Shown: positions 53,635 to 62,738, numbered from the stretch's first letter. The stretch: 64,000 nucleotides of DNA from Corynebacterium sp. p3-SID1145 (GCA_025144245.1 JALXXC010000002.1:124001-188000), one strand, 5' to 3'. Made by a program: numbers and translations. The notes: generated from the letters alone by a model not told the origin.

Positions 53635-54321
53635 ATGAACCAGCTCAACACGTGGTGGCGCGACACCACCGGCTCCCGCGTCACTCCGGAGATGTACCTC
53701 GACTCCTTCGGCGAGACCCTCTACATGGTGGGCATTTCCCTGTTCCTCGGCGCATTGTTGGGTATCCCGCTGGCGCTTGCTTTCGTGATCACCCGGCCGG
53801 GGGGCTTGAAGCCCAACAAGGTCGTCTACGGCGTTCTCAATGTGGTCGTGAACATCATCCGCTCGCTGCCGTTCATCATCCTGCTGGTGGCGATCACGCC
53901 GTTCACCCGCGTCATTGCGGGGACCGCCATCGGCACCACCGCGGCGCTCGTTCCGCTGACCTTGTATATCGCTCCGTTCATCGCCCGCCTCATCGAGCAG
54001 TCCCTGCTGGAGGTCAACCCCGGCATCACCGAGGCTGCCGATTCCATGGGCGCCAGTCTCTTCCAGACCATCAGGTACTTCCTGCTGCCGGAGGCGAAGT
54101 CATCCATCATTCTCGCCGTCACCACGGCAACGATCGGCCTGATCTCCGCCACGGCGATGGCCGGCACGATCGGCGGCGGCGGCGTCGGCGACCTTGCGAT
54201 CTCGTACGGCTACCAGCAGTTCGACTCGATCGCGATGCTCACGACGGTGGTGCTCCTCATCATCATCGTCCAGGCCATCCAGTCCATCGGCAACACCCTT
54301 GCCCGCCGAGCGCGGGCCTAA
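53635..54321 (+). CDS. metI: Methionine ABC importer permease MetI
   Basis: A 228-residue permease with about five helices. The start FGETLYMVGISLFLGALLGIP, the RSLPFIILLVAITPF segment, and the coupling helix EAADSMGASLFQTIRYFLLPEA are typical of the MetI family. It forms the channel with MetN and receives substrate from MetQ. A long inverted repeat at 54353 follows its stop. Confidence 0.92.
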   Translation: MNQLNTWWRDTTGSRVTPEMYLDSFGETLYMVGISLFLGALLGIPLALAFVITRPGGLKPNKVVYGVLNVVVNIIRSLPFIILLVAITPFTRVIAGTAIGTTAALVPLTLYIAPFIARLIEQSLLEVNPGITEAADSMGASLFQTIRYFLLPEAKSSIILAVTTATIGLISATAMAGTIGGGGVGDLAISYGYQQFDSIAMLTTVVLLIIIVQAIQSIGNTLARRARA

Positions 54322-54347
54322 CCAGCACTGCCGGACCCTACGCACAC

Positions 54348-54413
54348 AAAAACCAGCTACTTGGATCCAGCTAGTTGCCCCTTTTAGGCGAATAGCTGGA
54401 TCCAAGTAGCTGG
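54348..54413. terminator. 21-bp perfect inverted repeat between metI and metE
   Basis: Arms at 54353-54373 and 54393-54413 are exact complements (21 bp) around a 19-base loop. Each arm contains TGGATCCA. On the minus strand the stem is followed by five T (54348-54352 as A); on the plus strand only ATGTTTATC follows. It probably ends read-through from both sides, but the arms are longer and less GC-rich than in normal terminators, and TAGCTGGAT occurs twice. It may be a small mobile repeat. Confidence 0.6.
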
Positions 54414-54465
54414 ATGTTTATCTCGGGACCAAGTTCTCGGGACCGAGCACTCACCTATCGACGAA

Positions 54466-54499
54466 ACCCCCGGCAACCATCCACGTGGTTGCCGGGGGT
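54466..54499 (-). terminator. Terminator-like hairpin downstream of metE
   Basis: ACCCCCGGCAACCA (54466-54479) and TGGTTGCCGGGGGT (54486-54499) form a 14-bp perfect stem with a 6-base loop. On the minus strand it follows the metE stop by about 33 bp and is followed by TTTCGT, a short T-run. A likely metE terminator. Confidence 0.7.
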
Positions 54500-54531
54500 G
54501 AGTCGTTTCGAGGGTGTGAGTCTTAGAAGCC

Positions 54532-56787
54532 TTAGAGGCCTTCGACGACCTCGTCGCGGGCGGCGACCATGTTGGTCAGGGCCGGCTCGACCTCGGCGTA
54601 GCCGCGGGTCTTCAGGCCGCAGTCCGGGTTGACCCAGAGACGGTCGGCCGGGACGTTGTCCAGGGCGGCCTTAATCAGTTCGACCATCTCCTCCTTCGAC
54701 GGGACGCGCGGGGAGTGAATGTCGTAGACACCCGGGCCGATCTCGGCGTGGAAGGTCTCGTCGATGTCCTCGAGCAGCTCCATCTTGGAACGTGCGGCCT
54801 CGATCGAGGTGACATCGGCATCCAGGCCGGCGACGGCATCGATGATCTGGCCGAACTCGGAGTAGCAGAGGTGGGTGTGGATCTGCGTGGTCGGCTGCGC
54901 CTCCAGAGCGACGAGGCGGAAGGCGCGGACGGCCCAGTCGAGGTAGGAGGGGCGGTCGTCGGCACGCAGCGGCAGGAGCTCGCGGAGGGCAGGCTCGTCG
55001 ATCTGGATGACCTTGATGCCGGCCTTCTCCAGGTCGGCGACCTCGTCGGCGAGTGCGACACCGATCTGGTCGGCGGAGACGGACAGGGGCACGTCGTCAC
55101 GCTTGAAGGACCAGGCCAGAATGGTGACCGGACCGGTGAGCATGCCCTTGACCGGCTTCTCGGACAGGGACTGCGCGAAGGCGGACCACTCGGTGGTCAT
55201 GGCCTCCGGGCGGGAGACGTCGCCGACGACGATCGGCGGACGGGTGCAGCGGGAGCCGTAGGACTGGACCCAGCCGTTCTCGGTGACGACGAAGCCGTCG
55301 AGAAGCTCGGCGAAGTACTGGACCATGTCGTTGCGCTCCGGCTCGCCGTGGACGAGCACGTCGAGGCCGAGGCGTTCCTGGAGCTCGATGACGTTCTTGA
55401 TTTCGGTCTTGAGCGCCTCGTTGTACTGCTCGTCGGTCAGTTCACCGTTGCGGTGGTCGGCGCGGGCCTTGCGGATCTCAGTGGTCTGCGGGAAGGAACC
55501 GATCGTGGTGGTCGGCAGCGTGGGCAGCCCGAGCTCCTTCTGGGCTTCCTGGCGTGCCGGGAATTCGGGCTGACGCTGAACTGCGCCTTCCGGCAGCTTC
55601 GCCACACGGTCGGTGACTGCGGCGTTGTGGATGCGGGTGGACTCGGCGCGGGTGCGCACGGCGCGGTCGGAGCGGCCGAAGGCCTCCGGTGCGTTCTCCT
55701 CACCGGCGACGAGCGCGGTGATCTCCTCGATCTTCTCGTCGGCGAAGCTCAGCCACGGTGCGACGTCGACCGGGATGTTCTTCTCCGCGTTGAGGGTGTG
55801 CGGCACGTGCTGCAGGGACGTGGAGGTGGACACATGCGGTGCGTCGGCGGTGCCGAGCTTGCCCAGGATCTCTGCCTTTTCGCGCAGGTTGGCGGCCCAG
55901 ACATTGCGGCCGTCGATGAGGCCGGCCACCAGGGTGGTGTCAGTGCCTTCGAAGGCGGAGGCGACGCGTGCCGGGTAGTCGGCGTCGGCGTCGAGGGTCC
56001 ACGGGGACAGGTCGACGTGGACGGCCTCCGGGGCAACCTTGGCCAGGGCGTTCAGGCCCTCGCGGGCCGAGCCGTACGGGGTGGTGACGTAGACGTTCGG
56101 GCGGTTCTCCGCGGCCAGGAGTTTGGACCATGCCTGCTCGGTGTACTTGGCCAGCTCGGCGTCCGGGGTGGACAGGTCGGCGACCAGGGCGGGCTCGGCG
56201 ACCTGGATCCATTCGACGTCGGCGTCCTTGAGGGCGGCGAAGACGGCGGCGTAGGCGTCGACAAGGTTGTCTAGCAGGGACCACTCGACCGGCTTGGACA
56301 GGGCGAGCAGGGTGACCGGGCCGACGAGTGCCGGGCGGACGGCGTGGCCAGCCTCGCGAGCCTCCTCGACGAGGCGGACGATGCGCTCCGGCGCCGGGGT
56401 GATGTCCTGGCCGGCCTCGACCTCGGGCACGAGGTAGTGGTAGTTGGTGTCGAACCACTTGGTCATCTCGAGCGGCACGCGGGTGTCGTTGCCGCGGGCG
56501 AGGGCGAACTCCTCGTCGAGGTCGGTGCCGCCGGCGATCAGGCCGACGGTCAGGCCGGTTTCCAGCACCTGGTCATAGTAGGCGACGTCCGCCGGGATGG
56601 CGTAATCCTCGATGAGGCCGAGGTCGCGGAGGTGGTTGTAGGTGTCAATCCGCAGGGCACGGGTCGTGGTGCGGAAGGTGTCGGCGTCGATGCGTCCGGC
56701 CCAGTAGGACTCGAGGGCGCGCTTGAGTTCGCGGTTGGCGCCGATGCGGGGGTAGCCCTCGATCGTGGCCTTGGGGAAAGTGCTCAC
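54532..56787 (-). CDS. metE: Cobalamin-independent methionine synthase MetE
   Basis: A 751-residue enzyme that transfers a methyl group from methyl-tetrahydropteroyl-glutamate to homocysteine to make methionine, without vitamin B12. Zinc-ligand segments near the C-terminus ([21 protein letters not shown]) are intact, as are N-terminal [17 protein letters not shown] and [17 protein letters not shown] at the start of the second half. GTG 56787 is chosen, preceded by AAGGAGATAAA. It is 17 bp downstream of the metF-like gene, which supplies its methyl donor. No riboswitch is seen before the operon. Confidence 0.95.
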   Translation of the reverse strand: MSTFPKATIEGYPRIGANRELKRALESYWAGRIDADTFRTTTRALRIDTYNHLRDLGLIEDYAIPADVAYYDQVLETGLTVGLIAGGTDLDEEFALARGNDTRVPLEMTKWFDTNYHYLVPEVEAGQDITPAPERIVRLVEEAREAGHAVRPALVGPVTLLALSKPVEWSLLDNLVDAYAAVFAALKDADVEWIQVAEPALVADLSTPDAELAKYTEQAWSKLLAAENRPNVYVTTPYGSAREGLNALAKVAPEAVHVDLSPWTLDADADYPARVASAFEGTDTTLVAGLIDGRNVWAANLREKAEILGKLGTADAPHVSTSTSLQHVPHTLNAEKNIPVDVAPWLSFADEKIEEITALVAGEENAPEAFGRSDRAVRTRAESTRIHNAAVTDRVAKLPEGAVQRQPEFPARQEAQKELGLPTLPTTTIGSFPQTTEIRKARADHRNGELTDEQYNEALKTEIKNVIELQERLGLDVLVHGEPERNDMVQYFAELLDGFVVTENGWVQSYGSRCTRPPIVVGDVSRPEAMTTEWSAFAQSLSEKPVKGMLTGPVTILAWSFKRDDVPLSVSADQIGVALADEVADLEKAGIKVIQIDEPALRELLPLRADDRPSYLDWAVRAFRLVALEAQPTTQIHTHLCYSEFGQIIDAVAGLDADVTSIEAARSKMELLEDIDETFHAEIGPGVYDIHSPRVPSKEEMVELIKAALDNVPADRLWVNPDCGLKTRGYAEVEPALTNMVAARDEVVEGL

Positions 56788-56804
56788 TTTATCTCCTTGT
56801 TGGT

Positions 56805-57776
56805 TCACTGTTTGGGTTCTATTCCGAGCCGCGACAGCAGGTCTTGCGTCACCGCCAGGTTGTTGTGGGTGTAGATGTGCAGGCCGCCCACGCCGGCGTC
56901 GAGAAGCGTGCCCGCGAGTTCCGCGGTGAGCTGCATGCCCACCTCGTATTCCTCGTCCGGGCTGCTGGCCGACGCAAGCTTGTCGACGACACGCTGCGGC
57001 ACCTCGATCCCCGACAGCACGCCCATGCGCTGGGCCCGCTTCAGGCTCGTCATAGGCATGATGCCGGGGATCAGGGGGATGCGGACGCCCGCCATCCGAG
57101 ACTGCTCTGCGAAGCGCAGGTAGTCCTCCGCCTCGAAGAACAACTGGGTGATGGCGAAGTCGGCGCCGAGCCGCTGCTTCGACAGCAGGACATCCAAGTC
57201 CAGGTCGGGCGTGGGCGACTCGGCGTGGCCCGACGGGTAGCACGCCACGGACAGGGCGAGTTTGCCGGCGGCGAGGTGGAAGGCGTTTTCCTCCTCGATC
57301 TCCTGGATGAGGGTGAGCAGCTCAGTGGCGTACTGCAGGTAGCCGTCGGGCAGGCTGGTCTCCCCTTCCGGAAGGTCGCCGCGCAGGGCCAAAAAGCCGC
57401 GAACGCCGGAGTCGATGAGTGTGCGGATCCAGTCCGCGAGCTCGTCGGCTGGGCCGGCGGTGCACGCCAAGTGCGCGATGGTGCGCAGGTTGGTGCACTC
57501 GTTCAGGCGCGAGATGAAGTCGGCGGTGCCTTCCAGCCAGCCGGATCGCCGCGAACTGGTCACGGCCACGTAGTCGGGGTTGTAGGCGGCGAGGCCGGTG
57601 ATCAGGTCCTTGAGCTTCGCTTCGTCCGCGTCGTGGCGGGGCGGGATGAGCTCGAAGCTCAGAGCGGTTCTCGGTTCGCGCCGTGCGGCGGTCAAGACAC
57701 CGCTGTCGGGTGCTTCGTCGAGGTGGTCCAAGGGCGCAGACGCCGACAGCCTCGACGAAAAGTGTCCTTCAGTCAA
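56805..57776 (-). CDS. metF: Methylenetetrahydrofolate reductase (MetF-like)
   Basis: A protein of about 323 residues with the MetF TIM-barrel: TALSFELIPPR (strand 1 with catalytic Glu), DYVAVTSSRRSG, IAHLACTAG, GVRGFLALRGDLPEG (flavin site), LSVACYPSGHAES, and DFAITQLFFEAEDYLRF (substrate loop). It reduces methylene-THF to methyl-THF for MetE. The usual SxTxGAGG of canonical MetF after strand 2 is replaced by TSSRRSGW, marking a divergent subgroup. TTG 57776 has a good ribosome site (AAAGGA); the frame extends to a GTG at 57905 with poor spacing. Confidence 0.85.
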   Translation of the reverse strand: MTEGHFSSRLSASAPLDHLDEAPDSGVLTAARREPRTALSFELIPPRHDADEAKLKDLITGLAAYNPDYVAVTSSRRSGWLEGTADFISRLNECTNLRTIAHLACTAGPADELADWIRTLIDSGVRGFLALRGDLPEGETSLPDGYLQYATELLTLIQEIEEENAFHLAAGKLALSVACYPSGHAESPTPDLDLDVLLSKQRLGADFAITQLFFEAEDYLRFAEQSRMAGVRIPLIPGIMPMTSLKRAQRMGVLSGIEVPQRVVDKLASASSPDEEYEVGMQLTAELAGTLLDAGVGGLHIYTHNNLAVTQDLLSRLGIEPKQ

Positions 57777-58101
57777 CGAAGGAGTCCTTTCGTCTCGTCG
57801 GTTCAGGTGTTCGTTGTGCCGGGCACGTGGTGTGTCCGGCTGGCTGGGCTCAGCACTTGGAAACTGGTTGGAATGTAACCCGGCCGCGTTTAAAGGTTCA
57901 ATCACCTCTTTCGTTTTGAGCGCTCTTTGAGCAGTTCACGGCCGTTCCGCGCATGAATATAAAGCGCGAAAATTCGCCGAAAATGAACCGAGCTGTCCAC
58001 TTTTGCGTGTGTAGTTCGAAAGTCCCGGACGGGGTCGGCCGACTTCACTACTGTGGAGAAGCACGAAGCGTTGCCCACACGACGAAAGGCCTGAAGATCC
58101 C
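57777..58101. other. Gap between metF and the gene at 58102
   Basis: This 325-bp gap has no independent gene. The part nearest metF is an open upstream extension of its frame. On the minus strand TTTATATTC (about 57955-57963) could be the metF -10 region. GAGCGCTC (about 57920) is a small palindrome. I found no SAM, B12 or McbR-type element. Confidence 0.4.
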
Positions 58102-58770
58102 ATGAATCTCCGCAATATCCGCCTCGCCTCCAAGGTGGCGGGCACCCTGGTCAACCGGTACCGCGAGCTGAACAACGAGCAGCAGCGCGACGTGTACGAA
58201 GCTGTGCGCCTAATGGCCCGCGGCGACAACGGCGCGGCTGACCACGGCTCTACCGGGGACACCGCAGAGGACACCTCCACCTTCAGCGCCGCCCGTCTGC
58301 AGGCCGGCGACATCACGCGCGCCGCCCACGCACGCCTCGACCGCCGCCGCGCGCAGTTCGAGGCGGAGCAGCTGGACAAGAAGGAGAAGAAAGAGCTGGA
58401 GAAGGCCCTGAAGAAGCAGGAGAAGGACGCCAAGAAGGGCAAGCGGAAGGGGATCGCCGTCGGCACCCTGATTCTGGCGCTGCTCGCGGCGATTGCGGGT
58501 GCGGTCTACTACTTCATCTTCGGCGGCGACTCCACGGCACCGGCTAAAAAGGCTCCGGTTAAGAAGGCTCCCGCCCCAAAGCAGGCGGCGAAGCCGACCG
58601 TGCTTCACACTCAGCCGCCGACAACGGGCTCGACCGGGACGGACCACGGCCCGTTGAGCGAAGAACCGGCGGAGCGAGACGAGGAGCTGCTGAGCTCCAT
58701 CGATGAGCAGTTGTCCTCGCTGGACACGCTCGACGAGGACGAGAAGGGCGCTGACGCCGGCAACCGCTAG
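58102..58770 (+). CDS. Charged single-pass membrane protein of unknown function
   Basis: A 222-residue protein with a short N-terminal domain (LRNIRLASKVAGTLVNRYRE, similar to a DNA- or membrane-associated helix), then a highly charged Lys/Glu coiled coil (about residues 75-115), one transmembrane helix (GIAVGTLILALLAAIAGAVYYFIF, about 115-138), a Pro/Ala/Lys linker, and an acidic C-terminus (about 180-222). Orientation is probably C-terminus outside. No family recognised. It ends in a shared CTAG with the TetR gene. Translation begins at ATG 58102 after GAAAGG. Confidence 0.7.
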   Translation: MNLRNIRLASKVAGTLVNRYRELNNEQQRDVYEAVRLMARGDNGAADHGSTGDTAEDTSTFSAARLQAGDITRAAHARLDRRRAQFEAEQLDKKEKKELEKALKKQEKDAKKGKRKGIAVGTLILALLAAIAGAVYYFIFGGDSTAPAKKAPVKKAPAPKQAAKPTVLHTQPPTTGSTGTDHGPLSEEPAERDEELLSSIDEQLSSLDTLDEDEKGADAGNR

Positions 58771-59327
58771 CTCTCCCGCCGCCAGGCGGTGAGCAGGCGG
58801 CCGAGCAGGCGGCGCTGCACCTCCGGGTCGTGCTGGACGAGCTTGCCGTCCAAGGGGCGTGTGACCACGAAGACCTCGGCGGCGAAGTCGAGGGGCTTCA
58901 AGTCCGCGGGAACGAGACCGGCCAGCGCTGCCCTATCCAGGACGTCCTGAAAGGCCACGATGGTCTCTTCGCGTTTCGCGGCCAGTTCGGCGTCGTCGTG
59001 CCAGTGGTCGAGGGTGATGGCGTTGACTAAAGGGCCGACCCCGTAGTCGAGGAGTCCCCAGACGAGATTGTCCCAGTGGGTGCGGGGGTCGCCGTCGAAA
59101 AGCGAGCTCGTTGTTTCGATCCTTTCCCCCAAGATTCCCGGCAACCGCAACCCGCAGGCGACATCGAGGTCGGTGCGGGTAGGAAAATTGCGGTAGAGAG
59201 TGGCAATGCCGACCTCGGCGCGGGCAGCCACCGCCTCGAGTGTCACAGCGGACTCGGGTGTCGTGCGCATTAGGTCGCATGCAGCGTCAATGATGCGCTC
59301 GCGCCGGATTTTCGCATCTGCTCTCAT
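58767..59327 (-). CDS. TetR family transcriptional regulator
   Basis: A 186-residue repressor. The N-terminal helix-turn-helix (RERIIDAACDLMRT, then VTLEAVAARAEVGIATLYRNFPTR) is typical TetR, followed by a helical ligand domain whose C-terminal half is like TetR_C_33/AcrR-type subfamilies. ATG 59327 is chosen. It is divergent from the ABC/YhgE chimera gene with a 90-bp gap containing an imperfect palindrome, so it probably controls that gene and itself. Its ligand is unknown. Confidence 0.92.
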   Translation of the reverse strand: MRADAKIRRERIIDAACDLMRTTPESAVTLEAVAARAEVGIATLYRNFPTRTDLDVACGLRLPGILGERIETTSSLFDGDPRTHWDNLVWGLLDYGVGPLVNAITLDHWHDDAELAAKREETIVAFQDVLDRAALAGLVPADLKPLDFAAEVFVVTRPLDGKLVQHDPEVQRRLLGRLLTAWRRES

Positions 59328-59359
59328 GATTCCCGCCTTGACTAATGGCTTTTCAAGGG

Positions 59360-59389
59360 GGACCATACGCTAGGAATAAACGATAGTCC
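59360..59389. promoter_or_regulatory. Possible TetR operator in divergent gap
   Basis: GGACCATACG (59360-59369) and CGATAGTCC (59381-59389) form an imperfect inverted repeat between the TetR gene and the chimera. A second palindrome GGGGTACCCC (59407-59416) covers the ribosome site of the GTG at 59418. Binding is inferred from layout only. Confidence 0.4.
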
Positions 59390-59417
59390 AACCTCCACTT
59401 AAACAAGGGGTACCCCA

Positions 59418-60119
59418 GTGGAAACTATCCTCAGCGTCCGCGACCTGGTTGTTCGCCAGGGAGACGCACCATTGAACTTCGATGTCACTGACGGACTCAC
59501 GTTCCTCATCACCGAGCGCGAGTCCGGTGCGTCGACCCTCAACATGGCCCTCGCCGGCCGCTACCGCCCCAAGGGCGGCGAGATCGTTCTGGACGGTAAG
59601 CCGACCTCCCCGCGCCAGCGCTTCAAGCGCGTGGTCATGGGCTCGTGGATCCCGGCCGTCCTGGTGGGCTTGGTGCAGGCCTTCAACCTGTGGGTCGTGC
59701 AGGACTTCGTGCTCAAGGTAGATCCGGTCCACCCGTTCCAGATGCTGATGGCCCTGGGCTTCATCGCTGCGGTGTTCAACACGGCGATCCTGGCCATTTA
59801 CGCCCTGTTCGGCCCGTCTGTCGGCCGCCTGATCACGATGGTTTTGATGTCCCTGCAGCTGGTGGCATCCAACGGCCTTTACCCACCGGAGGTGCAGCCG
59901 AAGTTCATCCAGTGGGTCCACTCCTGGGACCCGATGCGCTACTCCGTGGACCTGATGCGCCACACGCTGTTCGGCACCCTGCCGGGCGACAACCGCGTGC
60001 ACATCGCCATGACGGTGCTGGGGTGCGTGGGCGTGGCAGCGTTCCTGCTGGCCATGCTCGGATTCTGGAAAGAGCGCGTGCTCATGGAGAAGGACATCCA
60101 CCCGGAGCCGAACGTCTAG
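59418..60119 (+). CDS. Chimera of ABC ATPase N-terminus and YhgE/Pip-type membrane C-terminus
   Basis: A 233-residue protein. Residues 1-72 look like the start of an ABC ATPase-like subunit (LSVRDLVVRQGDAPLNFDV, a degenerate P-loop ERESGASTLNMALAGRYRP, then GGEIVLDGKPTSPRQRFKR) but the frame switches without a break at about residues 72-74 to a region typical of the C-terminus of YhgE/Pip proteins: about four helices including MALGFIAAVFNTAILAIYAL and a PPEVQPKFIQWVHSWDPMRY segment. It lacks Q-loop, signature and Walker B, and most of a normal YhgE. The likely cause is an in-frame deletion fusing two neighbouring genes. It is probably non-functional as a transporter. Confidence 0.7.
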   Translation: METILSVRDLVVRQGDAPLNFDVTDGLTFLITERESGASTLNMALAGRYRPKGGEIVLDGKPTSPRQRFKRVVMGSWIPAVLVGLVQAFNLWVVQDFVLKVDPVHPFQMLMALGFIAAVFNTAILAIYALFGPSVGRLITMVLMSLQLVASNGLYPPEVQPKFIQWVHSWDPMRYSVDLMRHTLFGTLPGDNRVHIAMTVLGCVGVAAFLLAMLGFWKERVLMEKDIHPEPNV

Positions 60120-60149
60120 CTGGCGGCCCAGCCTGGGCTATCGGCCCAG

Positions 60150-60863
60150 CTACTGGCGCTGCAGGTGTTCGAGGATGCGCCGCTCCAGCTCACCGAACGC
60201 CGGAGAGCTAAGCACCTCGGTGCCGCGCGGGCGGGGCAGGTCCACGGTGATGATCTCGCGGACGCTGGCGGGCCTGGGATTGAGCACGACAATCCGGTCG
60301 GAGAGCATGATCGCCTCACGCACGTCGTGCGTGATCAGCATAGCAGTCCAGTCGTGCTCGGCCCACATGCCTTGCAGCCATGTCTGCAGTTCAGAGCGGG
60401 TGAGGGAGTCGAGAGCTCCGAAAGGTTCGTCGAGAAGCAATGTGCTCTTCTCCTGCACAACGGTGCGCAGTAAAGCGGCGCGCTGGCGCATGCCGCCGGA
60501 AAGCTGGAAAGGCAGGGCCTTCTCGAATCCCTCGAGCCCGAATTGGGGGAACCACTCGCGTGCCCGCGCCCGGGCTTCCTTTTTGGGCACACCTTGGACC
60601 TCAAGACCGAGGGCGGCGTTCGCCTCGATGGTGCGCCAGGGGAACAGCAGGTCTTTCTGGGGCATGTAGGCGGTGGTGCCGTCGAAACGCACCTGGCCGG
60701 AATCGGGTGTGTCCAGACCAGCGATGATGTTGAACAACGTCGACTTGCCGGCACCCGAGGGTCCGATCAGGGAGACGAACTCACCGGGCTCGACGTCGAA
60801 GCTCACACGGTCGAGCACCTGCCGGCCGTCGAATGCGCGGCTGATGTCTTTGAGCTCAAGCAC
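60150..60863 (-). CDS. thiZ: ABC importer ATPase for thiamin precursor (ThiZ-like)
   Basis: A 237-residue ABC ATPase of the nitrate/taurine/HMP group. Walker A GPSGAGKSTL, Q-loop MPQKDLLFPWRTIEANA, signature QLSGGMRQRAALLRTV, Walker B LLLDEPFGALDSLTR, and LITHDVREAIMLSDRI are intact. It powers the permease and binding protein encoded just upstream; its start overlaps the permease end by 8 bp. The substrate is inferred from the TPP riboswitch and the NMT1-type binding protein. Confidence 0.9.
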   Translation of the reverse strand: MLELKDISRAFDGRQVLDRVSFDVEPGEFVSLIGPSGAGKSTLFNIIAGLDTPDSGQVRFDGTTAYMPQKDLLFPWRTIEANAALGLEVQGVPKKEARARAREWFPQFGLEGFEKALPFQLSGGMRQRAALLRTVVQEKSTLLLDEPFGALDSLTRSELQTWLQGMWAEHDWTAMLITHDVREAIMLSDRIVVLNPRPASVREIITVDLPRPRGTEVLSSPAFGELERRILEHLQRQ

Positions 60864-61677
60864 GCTCGGCCTTCCTTTCCTTGATGTGCCACGGAATCAC
60901 CGCGCGCTCGATGAGGTATGTGGACAGGTAGAGCAGAACGCTGATCACCGCGGTGACCACCACCGCGGCGAGCACGAGGTCGGTGCGGAAAGCGTTCTTC
61001 TGCACCGACATGTAGATGCCCAGCCCCTTCTTCGCGCCGACGTACTCGGCGAAGATCGCACCGGTGACCGCGTAGGTGATGCCGATGCGCAGGGCGGTGA
61101 AGAACTCGGGCATGGCGGACGGCAGCCGGACCATCCAGAACTCGCGCCAGCGGGAGGCCCCCATGCTGCGCAGCAGGTTCGAGGCTTCGCGGCCCGTGCG
61201 GGCAAATCCCTCGATAAGGCCGATGGAGATGGGGAAGAACGTCACCAGCGCCACCACCAGTGTTTTGGGGAGCAGGCCGAAGCCGAACCAGATGATCATC
61301 AGCGGGGCGATCGCCACCACCGGAATAGTCTGGGACGCCACGAGCAGCGGTGTGAGGCCGCGCTTGAGCGTCGGGGAGAAATCAATCGCGATGGCCAGCA
61401 ACCACGCGCACACCAGCGACAGGGCGAAGCCGATGAGGGTGACTTGGAGCGTGGCGGCGGCGTGGGTGCCCAGGATCTCCCGCTGCGCCCACCCTGCGCG
61501 GGCCACCTGCGACGGTGTCGGCAGCACCTGCGGGCGCACACCGGTGACGCGCACGAGGATTTCCCACACGGCCAGGCCGGCGATGATGAAGAGCAGCGGC
61601 ACCCACAGGTTACTGCTCAGACCGCGGGCGCGTTCGGCTGCTCCCCCGGCGGCGGGACTATTCGGCGATGTACTCAT
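60856..61677 (-). CDS. thiX: ABC importer permease for thiamin precursor (ThiX-like)
   Basis: A 273-residue permease with six helices and a BPD_transp_1 fold. The coupling motif EASNLLRSMGASRWREFWMVRLPSA matches the EAA loop. It overlaps both neighbours (20 bp with the binding protein upstream, 8 bp with the ATPase downstream), so all three are translated together. The Ser/Pro/Ala N-terminus is cytoplasmic. Confidence 0.9.
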   Translation of the reverse strand: MSTSPNSPAAGGAAERARGLSSNLWVPLLFIIAGLAVWEILVRVTGVRPQVLPTPSQVARAGWAQREILGTHAAATLQVTLIGFALSLVCAWLLAIAIDFSPTLKRGLTPLLVASQTIPVVAIAPLMIIWFGFGLLPKTLVVALVTFFPISIGLIEGFARTGREASNLLRSMGASRWREFWMVRLPSAMPEFFTALRIGITYAVTGAIFAEYVGAKKGLGIYMSVQKNAFRTDLVLAAVVVTAVISVLLYLSTYLIERAVIPWHIKERKAERA

Positions 61678-62683
61678 TAGTGAAATAAGTATTCCAGTCG
61701 GGGGCTTCGCTCAAGGGGTTATTCGCCTCGTCGACAAGCAACTCGTTGTCGAAGAGGAACTGGCCCAGGTCAGCCCACTGCTTCTCGGTCTGGCGGCCGA
61801 ATTTGCCCTCGTCGTCAAGCATGTATTTCTCGGAGAGCATGCGCTGGCTCTTCTTCAAAAACTCGAGGTCGGTGAGGACGTCCGGGTTCTCCTTCTGCAA
61901 GATCTCCGCGGCCTCGTCCGGGTTGTCCACTGCGTCCTGGAAGCCACGCTGGATGGCCTGGACGAACTTCTTGGTCTCCTCCGGGTGCTCCTCCATCCAC
62001 TTATTGCCGCCCACGACGAGCATCTGGTAACAATCCGGGAAGCCGTAGTCGGTGTAGGCGAAGTTCTTGAGCTTCACGCCGCGGTCTTCGGCCTCGATGC
62101 CCTCCCATGCGACGTAGGGCACGGTGAAGTCGACCTCCTTGGAGTACAGAGCCTCGTAGGCGGAGGTGCCCAGCGTGACTTCCTCGAATTCGCCCTTGCC
62201 GCCGGCACCGCGGATGACACCCTTCAGAATCGCATGGTCCGCGGGCGACCCGAAGCCACCGAACGTCTTTCCGTCTAGGTCAGCCGGGCTCTTAATGTCT
62301 TCACGGTCGGCGAGGACGCTGACTTCGGTGGTCCAGGTCTGCTCAACGGCGAGGACGGAGCGCACGTCGGCGCCAGCGGCCTTAGCCATGGTCATGCGGT
62401 CTTGCGTATCCACGGCGAATTCCGCGTTGCCGGAGTCAGTGAGCAGGATCGGGTTGCTGTCGTTGTACGGCACGACTTCGACATCCAGGCCGGCATCTTT
62501 GAAGTAGCCCTTGTTCATAGCCACGTACAGGCCGGTGTGGTTGGTGTTGGGCGTCCAGTCGAGGGCGAAGCGGACCTTTGTCATTCCGTCCCCATCACTG
62601 TCAGTGCCACCGCCGCATGCTGCCAGCATCATGGTGGATGCAAGCGCGGTCAAAAAAACGGCGATTTTTTTGCTAATGCCCAT
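61658..62683 (-). CDS. thiY: HMP/thiamin-precursor-binding lipoprotein (ThiY, NMT1/THI5-like)
   Basis: A 341-residue exported lipoprotein. Signal peptide KKIAVFLTALASTMM leads to lipobox MLAAC with Cys at about residue 23. The mature domain is NMT1/THI5-like: RFALDWTPNTNHTGLYVAMN, NKGYFKDAGLDVEVV, NSGNAEFAVDTQDR-type DSGNAEFAVDTQDRM and KTFGGFGSPADHAILK. Such proteins bind formyl-amino-HMP or related pyrimidines for thiamin salvage. The TPP riboswitch upstream supports this. It is the first gene of the three-gene minus-strand operon. Confidence 0.92.
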   Translation of the reverse strand: MGISKKIAVFLTALASTMMLAACGGGTDSDGDGMTKVRFALDWTPNTNHTGLYVAMNKGYFKDAGLDVEVVPYNDSNPILLTDSGNAEFAVDTQDRMTMAKAAGADVRSVLAVEQTWTTEVSVLADREDIKSPADLDGKTFGGFGSPADHAILKGVIRGAGGKGEFEEVTLGTSAYEALYSKEVDFTVPYVAWEGIEAEDRGVKLKNFAYTDYGFPDCYQMLVVGGNKWMEEHPEETKKFVQAIQRGFQDAVDNPDEAAEILQKENPDVLTDLEFLKKSQRMLSEKYMLDDEGKFGRQTEKQWADLGQFLFDNELLVDEANNPLSEAPDWNTYFTNEYIAE

Positions 62684-62738
62684 TTACCTCGGCCTTTCTC
62701 CGGGGCGGAGGGCTCATGTGCGCGAGCACGCCGCGACT

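Noticed and set aside
57777..58101. SAM or cobalamin riboswitch upstream of metF-metE
   Set aside because: None of the conserved core sequences of these riboswitch classes were found on the minus strand.
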